DNA from: an uncultured Pelagibacteraceae bacterium
Lineage (GTDB): Bacteria; Pseudomonadota; Alphaproteobacteria; Pelagibacterales; Pelagibacteraceae
Direction of reading: 5' to 3'
Length of the DNA stretch: 64,000 nt
Assembly: GCA_902622545.1 (NCBI GenBank)
Contig: CACNQD010000003.1
Span: 1 to 64,000 of the forward strand
Shown: piece by piece, positions 7,831 through 15,879 of the stretch
Numbering within the stretch: the stretch's first letter is position 1
Layout of the letters: each line of letters starts with the position of its first letter
Notes under the pieces: generated by a model
What the model saw: only the letters and a program-made list of their open reading frames with translations
The model's database searches: none
What the model was told of the DNA's origin: nothing
Program-made: the position numbers and the translations under genes

Positions 7831-8430
7831 TTAAGGCACAAGCCAACTATCTTTACTATTTTCTAAATCAAATCTAGCTCTTCGATGACCTTTAGCTGCT
7901 AGATAAAGCCACTCAATTGATTTAATATTACACTGAATAACAGTAAAGTTTTTATAACCTTCCTCACTTTGCTCTTTTGTATAATCAAAATTATCTAATT
8001 CTGGTTTTAATCCTGATGTTGGAACATCAGATACAGTTCCTGGACCTTTATCTACTAAATAACATTTTCTACTTATATGTTGAGTTTTATCCCATGAGGT
8101 TTTTGTAATTTCATTTTTATGATTTATTACACAATTCACTTTTAATCTTACTTGGATTTTTTCATCTTTATCGTAAAATAACATCGAAGCATTTGGATTT
8201 TTTTTTAGAATTTCAATTTTATCTGATCTAATATCGCTATGGAATTGAACTAAATTATTTGATTGATCCGATTTTCTTAAAACCACAATTCTTCCATCGT
8301 TATTATTATCATTACCGCAAATAAAAGTTGGAATTCTAAATTGAGAAGCTCTATTTTTTACAGCATCATCAAGCATGAGCCAGATTTTCTTTTTAATTTC
8401 AATAAAATCTTCATAGTATGGTGGTTGCAT
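7831..8430 (-). CDS. Pyridoxamine 5'-phosphate oxidase-like FMN-binding protein
   Basis: 199 aa split-barrel flavoprotein. The segments GRIVVLRKSD, VQFHSDIRSDKIEIL and ASMLFYDKDEKIQVRLK correspond to the FMN-binding core of the PNPOx family, and it ends near the RRARF pattern. It may be a pyridoxine/pyridoxamine 5'-phosphate oxidase or one of the many general FMN reductases of this fold; the C-terminal PdxH dimer signature is not fully convincing. It is on the minus strand immediately after the hydroxyisobutyrate-dehydrogenase-like gene (6-bp gap), probably cotranscribed. Confidence 0.75.
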   Translation of the reverse strand: MQPPYYEDFIEIKKKIWLMLDDAVKNRASQFRIPTFICGNDNNNDGRIVVLRKSDQSNNLVQFHSDIRSDKIEILKKNPNASMLFYDKDEKIQVRLKVNCVINHKNEITKTSWDKTQHISRKCYLVDKGPGTVSDVPTSGLKPELDNFDYTKEQSEEGYKNFTVIQCNIKSIEWLYLAAKGHRRARFDLENSKDSWLVP

Positions 8431-8436
8431 ATACTA

Positions 8437-9306
8437 CTACTTTCTAAATCTTTTGATTAAACTTGATGTATCCCAACGATTTCCTCCCATACCTTGTACT
8501 TCACCATAAAATTTATCAACTAATTCAGTTACAGGTAACAAGGATCCATTATTTTTTGCTTCATCCATTGCGATTTTTAAGTCTTTCCTCATCCAATCAA
8601 CAGCAAAACCAAAGTCAAATTTATCATCGATCATTGTTTTGTATCTATTATCCATTTGCCAAGATTGAGCAGCCCCTTTAGAAATAACTTCAATTACGTC
8701 CTCCATTTTCAATCCTGCTTTAATCCCAAAATTAATTCCCTCTGACAAACCTTGAACCAAACCTGCAATACAAATTTGATTAACCATTTTAGCCAATTGA
8801 CCGCATCCTGCTTTACCAAGTAATTTCATTTTTTTGCTATAACAATCTATTTTATCTTTAGCTTTATCAAAGTCAGCTTGATCTCCACCGATCATAACTG
8901 TAAGAGCTCCATTTTCTGCCCCAGCTTGACCACCAGATACTGGAGCATCTAAAGATCCAAATCCATTTTTTTTTGCATAATCATAAATTTCTCGCGCAAT
9001 TGTTGCCGACGCTGTAGTGTTATCAATATAAACGGCACCTTTTTTAATTGTTTTAAAAATTCCTTTTTCACCAAATGTAACTTCTCTTAAGTCATTGTCG
9101 TTTCCAACGCATGTAAAAACATAATCAGCATCTTTTACTGCTTCGGCAGGTGTTTCTGCCATTTTTCCTTTATGTTCAGTTATCCATTTCTCTGCTTTAG
9201 TTTTTGTCCGATTAAAAACAGTTACATTATGACCACCTTTTGATATATATCCTGCCATCGGATATCCCATGACACCAAGACCTATAAAAGCTACATTACA
9301 ACTCAT
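8437..9306 (-). CDS. NAD(P)-dependent beta-hydroxyacid dehydrogenase (3-hydroxyisobutyrate dehydrogenase-like)
   Basis: 289 aa. The Rossmann start FIGLGVMGYPMAGYI, substrate loop DAPVSGGQAGAENG (residues about 120-133) and catalytic Lys173 in GQLAKMVNQ define the 3-hydroxyisobutyrate/tartronate-semialdehyde/6-phosphogluconate dehydrogenase-like family. Such enzymes interconvert 3-hydroxy acids and semialdehydes, for example in valine breakdown or glyoxylate use. It is cotranscribed with the PNPOx-like gene downstream. Its start codon lies only 8 bp from the start of the divergent MFS gene. Confidence 0.85.
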   Translation of the reverse strand: MSCNVAFIGLGVMGYPMAGYISKGGHNVTVFNRTKTKAEKWITEHKGKMAETPAEAVKDADYVFTCVGNDNDLREVTFGEKGIFKTIKKGAVYIDNTTASATIAREIYDYAKKNGFGSLDAPVSGGQAGAENGALTVMIGGDQADFDKAKDKIDCYSKKMKLLGKAGCGQLAKMVNQICIAGLVQGLSEGINFGIKAGLKMEDVIEVISKGAAQSWQMDNRYKTMIDDKFDFGFAVDWMRKDLKIAMDEAKNNGSLLPVTELVDKFYGEVQGMGGNRWDTSSLIKRFRK

Positions 9307-9314
9307 AATTTTTT

Positions 9315-10520
9315 ATGTTTAATAGTTTAAGTTTAAAAGTAATTCTATTTGGATTCATATTTACATTTTTTTCTAGCTTTGGACAGAGTTTTTTTTTAGG
9401 TCTTTTCAATTCAAGCATTCGTGATGCATTATCAATTACTCACGGACAATTTGGCACAATCTATGCTTCGGCAACATTACTAAGCAGTCTAGTTATTATT
9501 TGGGTAGGAAAAAAAATTGATGATATTGATGTCTTTAAATTTGGAACATTTGTAACCTTGCTTCTATCTTTTTCATGTTATTTTTTTTCTAAGGTCTCAT
9601 CGGTAACCTTTTTATTTATTGCTATTTTTTTAATGAGATTTTCAGGTCAAGGATTAATGTCTCACACTGCTACTACAACAATTTCAAGATACTTCACTAA
9701 ATCAAGAGGAAAAGCTCTAAGCACGGGATGGTTTGGATTATCTACAGCTGAATTTATTTTACCTGTATTTATCATTTATCTATTAACTTTTATGGAATGG
9801 AGAAGCATATGGATTAATATTTCTTTTGTAATTTTACTTTTGCCGGTAATTTCATACTTACTAATTAAAAATATCAAACTCGACTCAAGAGAAATTGATA
9901 ACAATAAAAATAAAAGAAATATAAAGATTAAAAATTGGAAAAGAATTGAAGTTATAAAGGATTATAGATTTTATATAGTTTGTGCAAATATGCTTGCAAT
10001 GCCATGGATCGCGACTGGAATATTTGTTTATCAATCATTTATTCTTTCATCAAAAAATTGGGGTCCTTATGTTATTGCACAATCCTTTATGGCTTATTCT
10101 ATTTTATCAGTAATTACATTGTTTATTGCAGGATTTTTGATTGATAAGTTTTCGAGCAGAAAACTTTTAATTTATATGAATTTACCTTTTTTACTCTCTC
10201 TGTTTTTAATTATTGTTTTTGACAACCCTATAGTTTCTTTTTTGTTTCTAGGATTAATAGGAATTTCAAATGGTTTAGCAAACGTGCTCGGTTCTTCAAC
10301 TTGGGCGGAAGTTTATGGAGTAAAACATATTGGTTCAATTAAAGCTTTAACAACAGCACTTATGGTCTTTTCAACTGCTTTTGGAACAGCAGTATTTGGT
10401 TTATTAATAGATAAAGGATTTTCAATAGAGCAGATTTCTATGATTTCAGGAGCCTATATATTTCTAGCTTTAGTCGCTCTATTTTTTGTCAGAAATAAAC
10501 TAAATCCAATTAAAATTTAA
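9315..10520 (+). CDS. Major facilitator superfamily transporter
   Basis: 401 aa with about twelve membrane segments and a charged central cytoplasmic loop (about residues 190-215). The loop between helices 2 and 3 (VGKKIDDIDVFKFG) and its counterpart in the second half (AGFLIDKFSSRKLLIY) carry the MFS pattern. The substrate cannot be read from sequence. It is divergent from the dehydrogenase gene with just 8 bp between start codons, so the promoter must lie inside that gene or the message must be almost leaderless. Confidence 0.85.
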   Translation: MFNSLSLKVILFGFIFTFFSSFGQSFFLGLFNSSIRDALSITHGQFGTIYASATLLSSLVIIWVGKKIDDIDVFKFGTFVTLLLSFSCYFFSKVSSVTFLFIAIFLMRFSGQGLMSHTATTTISRYFTKSRGKALSTGWFGLSTAEFILPVFIIYLLTFMEWRSIWINISFVILLLPVISYLLIKNIKLDSREIDNNKNKRNIKIKNWKRIEVIKDYRFYIVCANMLAMPWIATGIFVYQSFILSSKNWGPYVIAQSFMAYSILSVITLFIAGFLIDKFSSRKLLIYMNLPFLLSLFLIIVFDNPIVSFLFLGLIGISNGLANVLGSSTWAEVYGVKHIGSIKALTTALMVFSTAFGTAVFGLLIDKGFSIEQISMISGAYIFLALVALFFVRNKLNPIKI

Positions 10521-10527
10521 AAAAAAC

Positions 10528-10556
10528 TTGATTTTTTAAAGTTGCATGTATAAATA
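10528..10556 (+). promoter_or_regulatory. Candidate rpoZ promoter placing transcription start at the ATG
   Basis: TTGATT at 10528-10533 and an A/T box (TATAAA 10549-10554 or TAAATA 10551-10556) with 15-17 bp spacing resemble -35 and -10 elements. Initiation 6-8 bp downstream would fall at 10561-10563, the rpoZ start codon, giving a leaderless or nearly leaderless message. No Shine-Dalgarno-like sequence is visible before the ATG. In such AT-rich DNA this is suggestive only. Confidence 0.4.
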
Positions 10557-10562
10557 CTCCGC

Positions 10563-11090
10563 ATGGCTAGAGTAACCGTAGAAGATTGTATAGATAAAGT
10601 AGATAGCCCATATGAACTAGTTTTAGTTGCAAAAGAAAGAGCAACTCAACTTAATTCAGGAATTGAACCATCTGTTGACAGAGATAATGATAAAAACACA
10701 GTTATAGCTTTAAGAGAAATTGCTATTGAGAACGTTAAAGTAAACGATCTTACAGACAGTGCTGTTTATAAATTAAGAAAACATATAGAACAAGTTGATG
10801 ATTTAAGTGAAGATGATGAAGAAATTGGAGATGACTTTGATAGCTTATACAAAGGTGAAATTTCCAAAAGTGGTGCACCAATTTTACCATCAAAAAGAGC
10901 AAGAAAAGTTCCAGAAAAAATTCAGGTTTCTAAAGAAGATTTAGCTGAACTACAAAATTCTGATGCACCTGCACAATCTGAAAATATTTCTTCAGAACCT
11001 CAAGAAAACGAAACTGGTGAAGTGTCATTAGATGAAATTGCTGAAAACAATAGCCAGACTGAAGAAAATTCTGAGACCTCGGAACAATAA
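10563..11090 (+). CDS. rpoZ: DNA-directed RNA polymerase omega subunit
   Basis: 175 aa. The N-terminal [27 protein letters not shown]...[14 protein letters not shown] is the conserved omega core that helps assemble and stabilise the beta' subunit. From about residue 85 the protein continues as a long acidic, Asp/Glu/Ser-rich and probably disordered tail, making it roughly twice the length of the E. coli subunit (91 aa). Longer acidic omega tails are known in alphaproteobacteria, but this one is at the long end. The tail is in frame without breaks, so it is not an obvious artefact. cmk follows 39 bp later. Confidence 0.93.
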   Translation: MARVTVEDCIDKVDSPYELVLVAKERATQLNSGIEPSVDRDNDKNTVIALREIAIENVKVNDLTDSAVYKLRKHIEQVDDLSEDDEEIGDDFDSLYKGEISKSGAPILPSKRARKVPEKIQVSKEDLAELQNSDAPAQSENISSEPQENETGEVSLDEIAENNSQTEENSETSEQ

Positions 11091-11129
11091 TATTTAATTA
11101 ATTTTTAAAATAAGATATTCATTAACTTA

Positions 11130-11759
11130 ATGAGCAAATCTCTTATAGTTGCATGTGATGGAGAAGCTGCTAGTGGAAAAAGCACTGGTGCGAAATTATT
11201 ATCAAAAAAGTATAAATTATTATTATTAAACTCAGGTCTTCTATATCGATATGCAAGCAAAATATTAATAACAAAAAAACCAAAAAAACCAATTCCTCAT
11301 TTAAGAAAAATATTTAAAAGAATTTCTTATAATTTAATACAAAAACAATCACTTCATTCGCAAGAAGTAAGTAATCACGTTGGTTATTTAGCTAAAGATA
11401 AAGCTGTTCGAGAAATAATGAGAGTTTATCAAAAAAAAATAATTAAAAAAAATAAACGAATTTGTGTTGAGGGCAGAGATATTGCTACAAAAATTTTAAA
11501 TAAAAACCCAAGATATGATTTAGCATTTTATTTTACTTGTAAAATAAATATTGCAGCTAAAAGAAGATGGAAAGAATTAAAAAAGAAAGTACCTTTAAAA
11601 GAGGTCCAGAAAAGTTTGGCAAAAAGAACAAAAATGGATAAAAAAAGAAAACATTCACCATTAAAAAAAGTAAATGATGCTATTCTTATTCGTACAGATA
11701 GATTAAGTAAAAAAGAAGTTTTAAGAAGAATGTCAAACGAAGTTGATAAAATTATTTAA
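11130..11759 (+). CDS. cmk: (d)CMP kinase
   Basis: 209 aa. The N-terminal P-loop GEAASGKST (residues 11-19), the LNSGLLYRYAS nucleoside-binding segment, the GRDIATK motif and the RRW...NDAILI region match cytidylate kinase, which phosphorylates CMP and dCMP with ATP. The protein is strongly basic (many Lys), as usual in this AT-rich genome. It ends overlapping the convergent CoA-transferase gene by 4 bp. In many bacteria cmk precedes rpsA; here it does not. Confidence 0.88.
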   Translation: MSKSLIVACDGEAASGKSTGAKLLSKKYKLLLLNSGLLYRYASKILITKKPKKPIPHLRKIFKRISYNLIQKQSLHSQEVSNHVGYLAKDKAVREIMRVYQKKIIKKNKRICVEGRDIATKILNKNPRYDLAFYFTCKINIAAKRRWKELKKKVPLKEVQKSLAKRTKMDKKRKHSPLKKVNDAILIRTDRLSKKEVLRRMSNEVDKII

Positions 11760-12901
11760 TTACAAAATTCTTCAATAATTTTTTTTCTATGTTCGTCTAA
11801 ATCAGGTATGTCACCTCTAGTTTTACTATCCTTATAGTTTGACATTTTAATAGGGTTACCTGCTGTTTTGAATTCACCTATCTTTTTGTGAAAAGAGTTA
11901 ACAATCATATTTCTAGACTCAATTTGTGGATTTTCTACTGCTTGCTTTATATTAAATATTGGTCCACAAGGTATTTTTTCTTTTTCCATAAGACTTATCC
12001 AATCCGATGTTGATTTTGATGAAAGTTTTTTCTCAAGTATAATTTTTAACTCATCCATATTCTTACTTCTTACAGAATTTGAATTAAATTTTTCATCTTT
12101 TGAAATTTCAGAAATATTTAGTAATACACAAAGTTTTTCAAACAATTTATCATTACCTGCTGCAATAATAATATAACTATCCTTAGTTTTAAATGCCTCG
12201 AAGGGTGCAATTGATGGATGTCTAGATCCCATTGGCTTAGGTATTTCTTTTTTTGAAAGATATCTTGCAATTGCATTTTCTAAAATTGCAATTTGACAAT
12301 CAAGCATAGAAACATCAATATAAGCTCCTTTTCCTGTTTTTTGTCTATCATATAAAGCAGCATTAACTCCTATGGCCGTAAACAAACCTGCAGTAATATC
12401 ACCAATTGATGTGCCAACTCTTGTTGGCTCAGAGTTTGGTTGACCTGTTACACTCATCAATCCCCCCATACCTTGAACAACCATGTCGTAAGCTGGTAGC
12501 TCTCTTAATGGACCTGTTTGTCCAAAACCAGAAGCAGATGCATATATTAGTTTTGGGTATTTTTTACAAACATCTTTCCAACCGTAACCCCATTTTTCTA
12601 AAGTGCCCGGCTTAAAATTTTCAACAAGTACATCAGCTTTTTCTAAAATTTTATCAAAGATTTTTTTATCTTCCTTATCTTTTAAATTTAAAGCAATGCT
12701 TTCTTTACCTCTATTTAAAGACATAAAATATGCAGAGTGCTCCTCTATAAAAGGACCAAACTTTCTAGAGTCATCTCCAGCACCAGGTGCCTCAACTTTT
12801 ATAACTCTTGCTCCTAGATCTGATAAAACCATTGTACAATAAGGTCCGACAAGAACTCTCGTTAAATCAAGAACTAGTAAGTTTTTTAAAGGTCCATCCA
12901 T
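11756..12901 (-). CDS. CaiB/BaiF family CoA-transferase (type III)
   Basis: 381 aa. It opens with VLDLTRVLVGPYCTMVLSDLGA, then the RKFGPF and SLNRGKESIALNLK segments and a GFGQTGP...PAYDMVVQG block, in which Asp139 is the expected CoA-carrying aspartate of type III CoA-transferases (formyl-CoA, carnityl-CoA, mesaconyl-CoA or succinyl-CoA:acid transferases). It moves CoA between carboxylic acids. It is divergent from a TRAP transporter operon across a 92-bp gap, suggesting that the transporter may import the acid it activates (inference). The substrate cannot be named. Confidence 0.85.
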   Translation of the reverse strand: MDGPLKNLLVLDLTRVLVGPYCTMVLSDLGARVIKVEAPGAGDDSRKFGPFIEEHSAYFMSLNRGKESIALNLKDKEDKKIFDKILEKADVLVENFKPGTLEKWGYGWKDVCKKYPKLIYASASGFGQTGPLRELPAYDMVVQGMGGLMSVTGQPNSEPTRVGTSIGDITAGLFTAIGVNAALYDRQKTGKGAYIDVSMLDCQIAILENAIARYLSKKEIPKPMGSRHPSIAPFEAFKTKDSYIIIAAGNDKLFEKLCVLLNISEISKDEKFNSNSVRSKNMDELKIILEKKLSSKSTSDWISLMEKEKIPCGPIFNIKQAVENPQIESRNMIVNSFHKKIGEFKTAGNPIKMSNYKDSKTRGDIPDLDEHRKKIIEEFCN

Positions 12902-12932
12902 AAAATAATCTTATTCAGTACTTTAATACATA

Positions 12933-12987
12933 TTGACTCTTATTAATAAGTTACATTTAATATACCATTAAATAATTAAAGAGAGGG
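12933..12987 (+). promoter_or_regulatory. Candidate TRAP-operon promoter with palindromic operator and ribosome site
   Basis: TTGACT at 12933-12938 fits a -35 box. TTTAAT at 12956-12961 (17-bp spacing) or TAATAT at 12958-12963 (19-bp) could be the -10. The spacer contains a perfect 12-bp palindrome, CTTATTAATAAG (12939-12950), placed where a repressor could block polymerase. GAGAGGG at 12981-12987 is a strong ribosome binding site 6 bp before the dctP ATG. Confidence 0.45.
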
Positions 12988-12993
12988 ATAAAT

Positions 12994-14004
12994 ATGTTTA
13001 AAAAAATATCTTTATATTTTATTTCATTAATCTTTGTATCAACAACTATTGGATCAGCTTTTGCAGTAACTTTAAAAGCTAGTCACCAGTGGCCTGGTAC
13101 ACCAAGAGCTGATGGATCATACGATGTTAGACACGAAATGGTTCAAATTATCGCCGATGAAATGAAAAAAGCAAATGTAGGAGTTGATATCAGAATCTAT
13201 CCTGCAAAATCATTATATAAACCAAAAGAACAATGGAAGCCGATGACTACAGGTCAATTGGATATTTCAGCATTTCCTTTAGCTTATGCTGCTAAGTTCC
13301 ATCCTGAGTTTGATATTACTCTAATGCCTGGAATGGTTAAAAACCATAAGCATGCATTAAGAGTAAATGCATCTCCAATGATGAAAGAAATTAAAAAAAT
13401 CATTAATGATGCAGGTGTTGTAGTATTATCAGATGCTTGGTTGGCTGGTGGATTTGTTTCAAAGAAAAATTGTATTTCGAATCCAGCTTCTGTAAAAGGT
13501 CAGACTTTTAGAGCAGCAGGTAAAGCTTTTAACCAAATGTTAGAGGCAGCAGGAGCAGGTATACAATCTATGCCATCCTCTGAAATCTACAATGGTTTAC
13601 AGACCGGAGTGCTTGATGGAGCAAACACAAGTTCAGGAAGTTTTGTATCATACAGAATTTATGAACAAGTTAAGTGTGCTACACCTCCAGGAGACTACGG
13701 TTTATGGTTTATGTATGAACCAATTTTAATGTCAAAAAAATCATTTGATGCATTAGATAGCAAGCAACAAAAAGCGTTAATGAAAGCTGGTAAAGTCGCA
13801 GAAAAATATATGACTAAAGAAGCCGCTGGTTTAGATACGACAATGGAAAAGGCTTACAAAGAAGCTGGAGTTAAGTTGTCTTATATGAAAAAATCAGACT
13901 TTGATGCTTGGTTAGCTATTGCTAAGCAGTCTTCATACAAAAATTTTGCAGAAAAAGTGCCAAACGGTCAAAAATTGATCGATATGGCTTTAGCTGTAAA
14001 ATAA
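12994..14004 (+). CDS. dctP: TRAP transporter periplasmic substrate-binding protein
   Basis: 336 aa with a signal peptide (cut predicted after Ala24, AFA). The mature part starts TLKASHQWPG, and the KGQTFRAAGKAFNQMLEAAGAGIQSMPSSEIYNGLQTGVLDGAN block holds the conserved Arg and the loop that binds the carboxylate of DctP-family ligands. It delivers an organic acid (or similar anion) to the DctQM membrane pair for Na+-driven uptake. A strong ribosome site precedes it and a hairpin follows it, so it should be made in excess of the membrane parts. Ligand unknown; the divergent CoA-transferase hints at a carboxylic acid. Confidence 0.9.
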   Translation: MFKKISLYFISLIFVSTTIGSAFAVTLKASHQWPGTPRADGSYDVRHEMVQIIADEMKKANVGVDIRIYPAKSLYKPKEQWKPMTTGQLDISAFPLAYAAKFHPEFDITLMPGMVKNHKHALRVNASPMMKEIKKIINDAGVVVLSDAWLAGGFVSKKNCISNPASVKGQTFRAAGKAFNQMLEAAGAGIQSMPSSEIYNGLQTGVLDGANTSSGSFVSYRIYEQVKCATPPGDYGLWFMYEPILMSKKSFDALDSKQQKALMKAGKVAEKYMTKEAAGLDTTMEKAYKEAGVKLSYMKKSDFDAWLAIAKQSSYKNFAEKVPNGQKLIDMALAVK

Positions 14005-14017
14005 TTTAAATAAAATT

Positions 14018-14050
14018 ATACCCCTGCGAATATAAGCAGGGGTATTTTTC
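14018..14050 (+). terminator. Intra-operon hairpin between dctP and dctQ
   Basis: A perfect 10-bp stem (ATACCCCTGC 14018-14027 with GCAGGGGTAT 14036-14045) closes an 8-nt loop and is followed by TTTTT. This is a good intrinsic terminator shape placed directly before the dctQ ATG at 14051. Partial read-through would give high DctP and low DctQM, as fits a binding-protein system. The stem end and T run also occupy the dctQ ribosome-binding region. Confidence 0.8.
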
Positions 14051-14548
14051 ATGACCGATAAATTTATTAAATTAACCAATTGGTTAGCAAAAGCTTGTGG
14101 TATATTCGCTGCGGGTTGTCTTTTTTTATCTATTGTTATTATTACCGAATTAGTATTTGAAAGATATTTATTCAAAAATGCTATTACATGGCAGACAGAG
14201 CTAGTCACTATGTTATTAGTTGCATCAACGTTCATTGGTAGCGCATATGTTTTAAGTGAAAAAGGTCACGTAAATATGGAGTATCTTTACACATTTCTAA
14301 GTGAAAAAAACGTTACAAAATTAAAAATTTTTACAGATAGCCTTTGTTTAATTTTCTTCTTAATTCTATTTTATGTAAGTTATGAAATAACTTATGAGGC
14401 CTTTACAAAAAATTATAATACAGGAACAGTTTGGGGACCTCCATTATGGATACCTTATTCATCCATGCTTATAGGAGCCACTCTTATGACTATGTCGTAC
14501 ATTTCTGAATTAATTTTACACGTAAGAAAACTTAAGGAGTTTAAATAG
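14051..14548 (+). CDS. dctQ: TRAP transporter small permease subunit
   Basis: 165 aa with four predicted membrane helices and the DctQ pattern: a first helix after a short basic lead, then RYLFKNAITWQTELVTMLLVASTFIGSAY around residue 35-65, with the conserved Trp and Glu. It forms the membrane part together with DctM. Its ATG directly follows the T tract of the upstream hairpin and no clear Shine-Dalgarno sequence is present, so translation may be weak or depend on read-through. It overlaps dctM by one base. Confidence 0.88.
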   Translation: MTDKFIKLTNWLAKACGIFAAGCLFLSIVIITELVFERYLFKNAITWQTELVTMLLVASTFIGSAYVLSEKGHVNMEYLYTFLSEKNVTKLKIFTDSLCLIFFLILFYVSYEITYEAFTKNYNTGTVWGPPLWIPYSSMLIGATLMTMSYISELILHVRKLKEFK

Positions 14549-15879
14549 TGGACCCATTATTATTAGGACTTGTTGTTGGAGTTTCAACAGTTGTAATGCT
14601 ATTTTCAGGTATACCGATTGCATTTGGATTATGTTTCATTTCAGTCGTGTTTTTAGTGATTGCAGAAGGTTTTTCAATTTTAAATGTTTTTGCTGAAACA
14701 TTTTATGCAGGTTTAAATTCATTTGTTTTGTTATCTATTCCAATGTTTATTTTAATGGGAATGGCTGTCGCAAATTCTCCAGCCGGTAAGGATTTATATA
14801 CAGGTTTGGATAGATGGCTTTGGAGATTACCTGGTGGACTTGTTGTATCTAACATAGGAGCTTGTTCTATATTTGCAGCTTTGAGCGGATCAAGTCCAGC
14901 AACTTGCGCTGCTATTGGCACGATGGGAATTCCCGAAATGAGAAAAAGAGGTTATTCGGCTAGATTAGCCACAGGATGTATTGCTGCAGGCGGAACTCTT
15001 GGAGTATTAATTCCTCCAAGCATAGTGCTTATTGTTTACGGTTTAGCTACAGGAACGTCCATTGGAAGATTATTTTTATGTGGTGTTATACCTGGATTAC
15101 TTCTTGCAGGATTATTTATGTTATGGGCTTATATATATTCATATTTTATTGATAAAAAGTCTGCAGAAATTCTTAGAAATAGAAAACCTCCAACCTTAAG
15201 AGAAAAGTTAGAAGTCATTCCTAGGGTGCTTCCTTTCTTATTAATTGTAGTTGGAGTTTTATATGTTTTGTACGGTGGCGTAGCTACACCATCTGAAGCA
15301 TCGGGAGTAGGTGCTTTTCTTGTATTTGTTATGATCGCTGTTGTTTATAAAATTTATCAACCAAAAAAAATATGGGATATTGTAAAAGTCTCGATGAAAG
15401 AGAGCGTAATGATAATGTTTATTATTGCGGGCTCATATATATTCGCATTTAGCTTATCCACTCTCTATGTAACTCAATCGATCGCCCAAACTATTGTAGA
15501 AATGGGTTTAAATAAATGGGTTTTATTTTTCTATATTAATATTTTTCTTTTAATAGCTGGTTTCTTTTTACCACCAGTAGCAGTAATTGTTATGACTTCA
15601 GCAATTCTGCTTCCAATAATTACTCAATTTGGTTTTGATCCTTATTGGTTTGCAATTGTCTTTACTATAAATATGGAGATAGGTTTAATTACTCCACCTG
15701 TTGGTTTAAATTTATATATTATAAAAGGTATTACTCCTGATGTTAGTCTTTCTGAAATATTAAAAGGCTCAATTCCTTTTATGATGATGATGGTTATCTG
15801 TATAATAATATTGTGTATTTTCCCAGAAATAGTAACTTGGTTACCTGACAAATTAATGGGAAAAGCTCTTGCATACTAA
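14548..15879 (+). CDS. dctM: TRAP transporter large permease subunit
   Basis: 443 aa, about twelve hydrophobic segments, with the DctM signatures SIPMFILMGMAVANSPAG, the FAALSGSSPATCAAIGTMGIPEM motif (about residue 110) and GGTLGVLIPPSIVLIVYG. It forms the Na+-coupled channel of the TRAP system. The start is GTG overlapping the dctQ stop. The following dusA frame overlaps its last 11 bp, suggesting dusA can be read from the same message. Confidence 0.9.
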   Translation: MDPLLLGLVVGVSTVVMLFSGIPIAFGLCFISVVFLVIAEGFSILNVFAETFYAGLNSFVLLSIPMFILMGMAVANSPAGKDLYTGLDRWLWRLPGGLVVSNIGACSIFAALSGSSPATCAAIGTMGIPEMRKRGYSARLATGCIAAGGTLGVLIPPSIVLIVYGLATGTSIGRLFLCGVIPGLLLAGLFMLWAYIYSYFIDKKSAEILRNRKPPTLREKLEVIPRVLPFLLIVVGVLYVLYGGVATPSEASGVGAFLVFVMIAVVYKIYQPKKIWDIVKVSMKESVMIMFIIAGSYIFAFSLSTLYVTQSIAQTIVEMGLNKWVLFFYINIFLLIAGFFLPPVAVIVMTSAILLPIITQFGFDPYWFAIVFTINMEIGLITPPVGLNLYIIKGITPDVSLSEILKGSIPFMMMMVICIIILCIFPEIVTWLPDKLMGKALAY

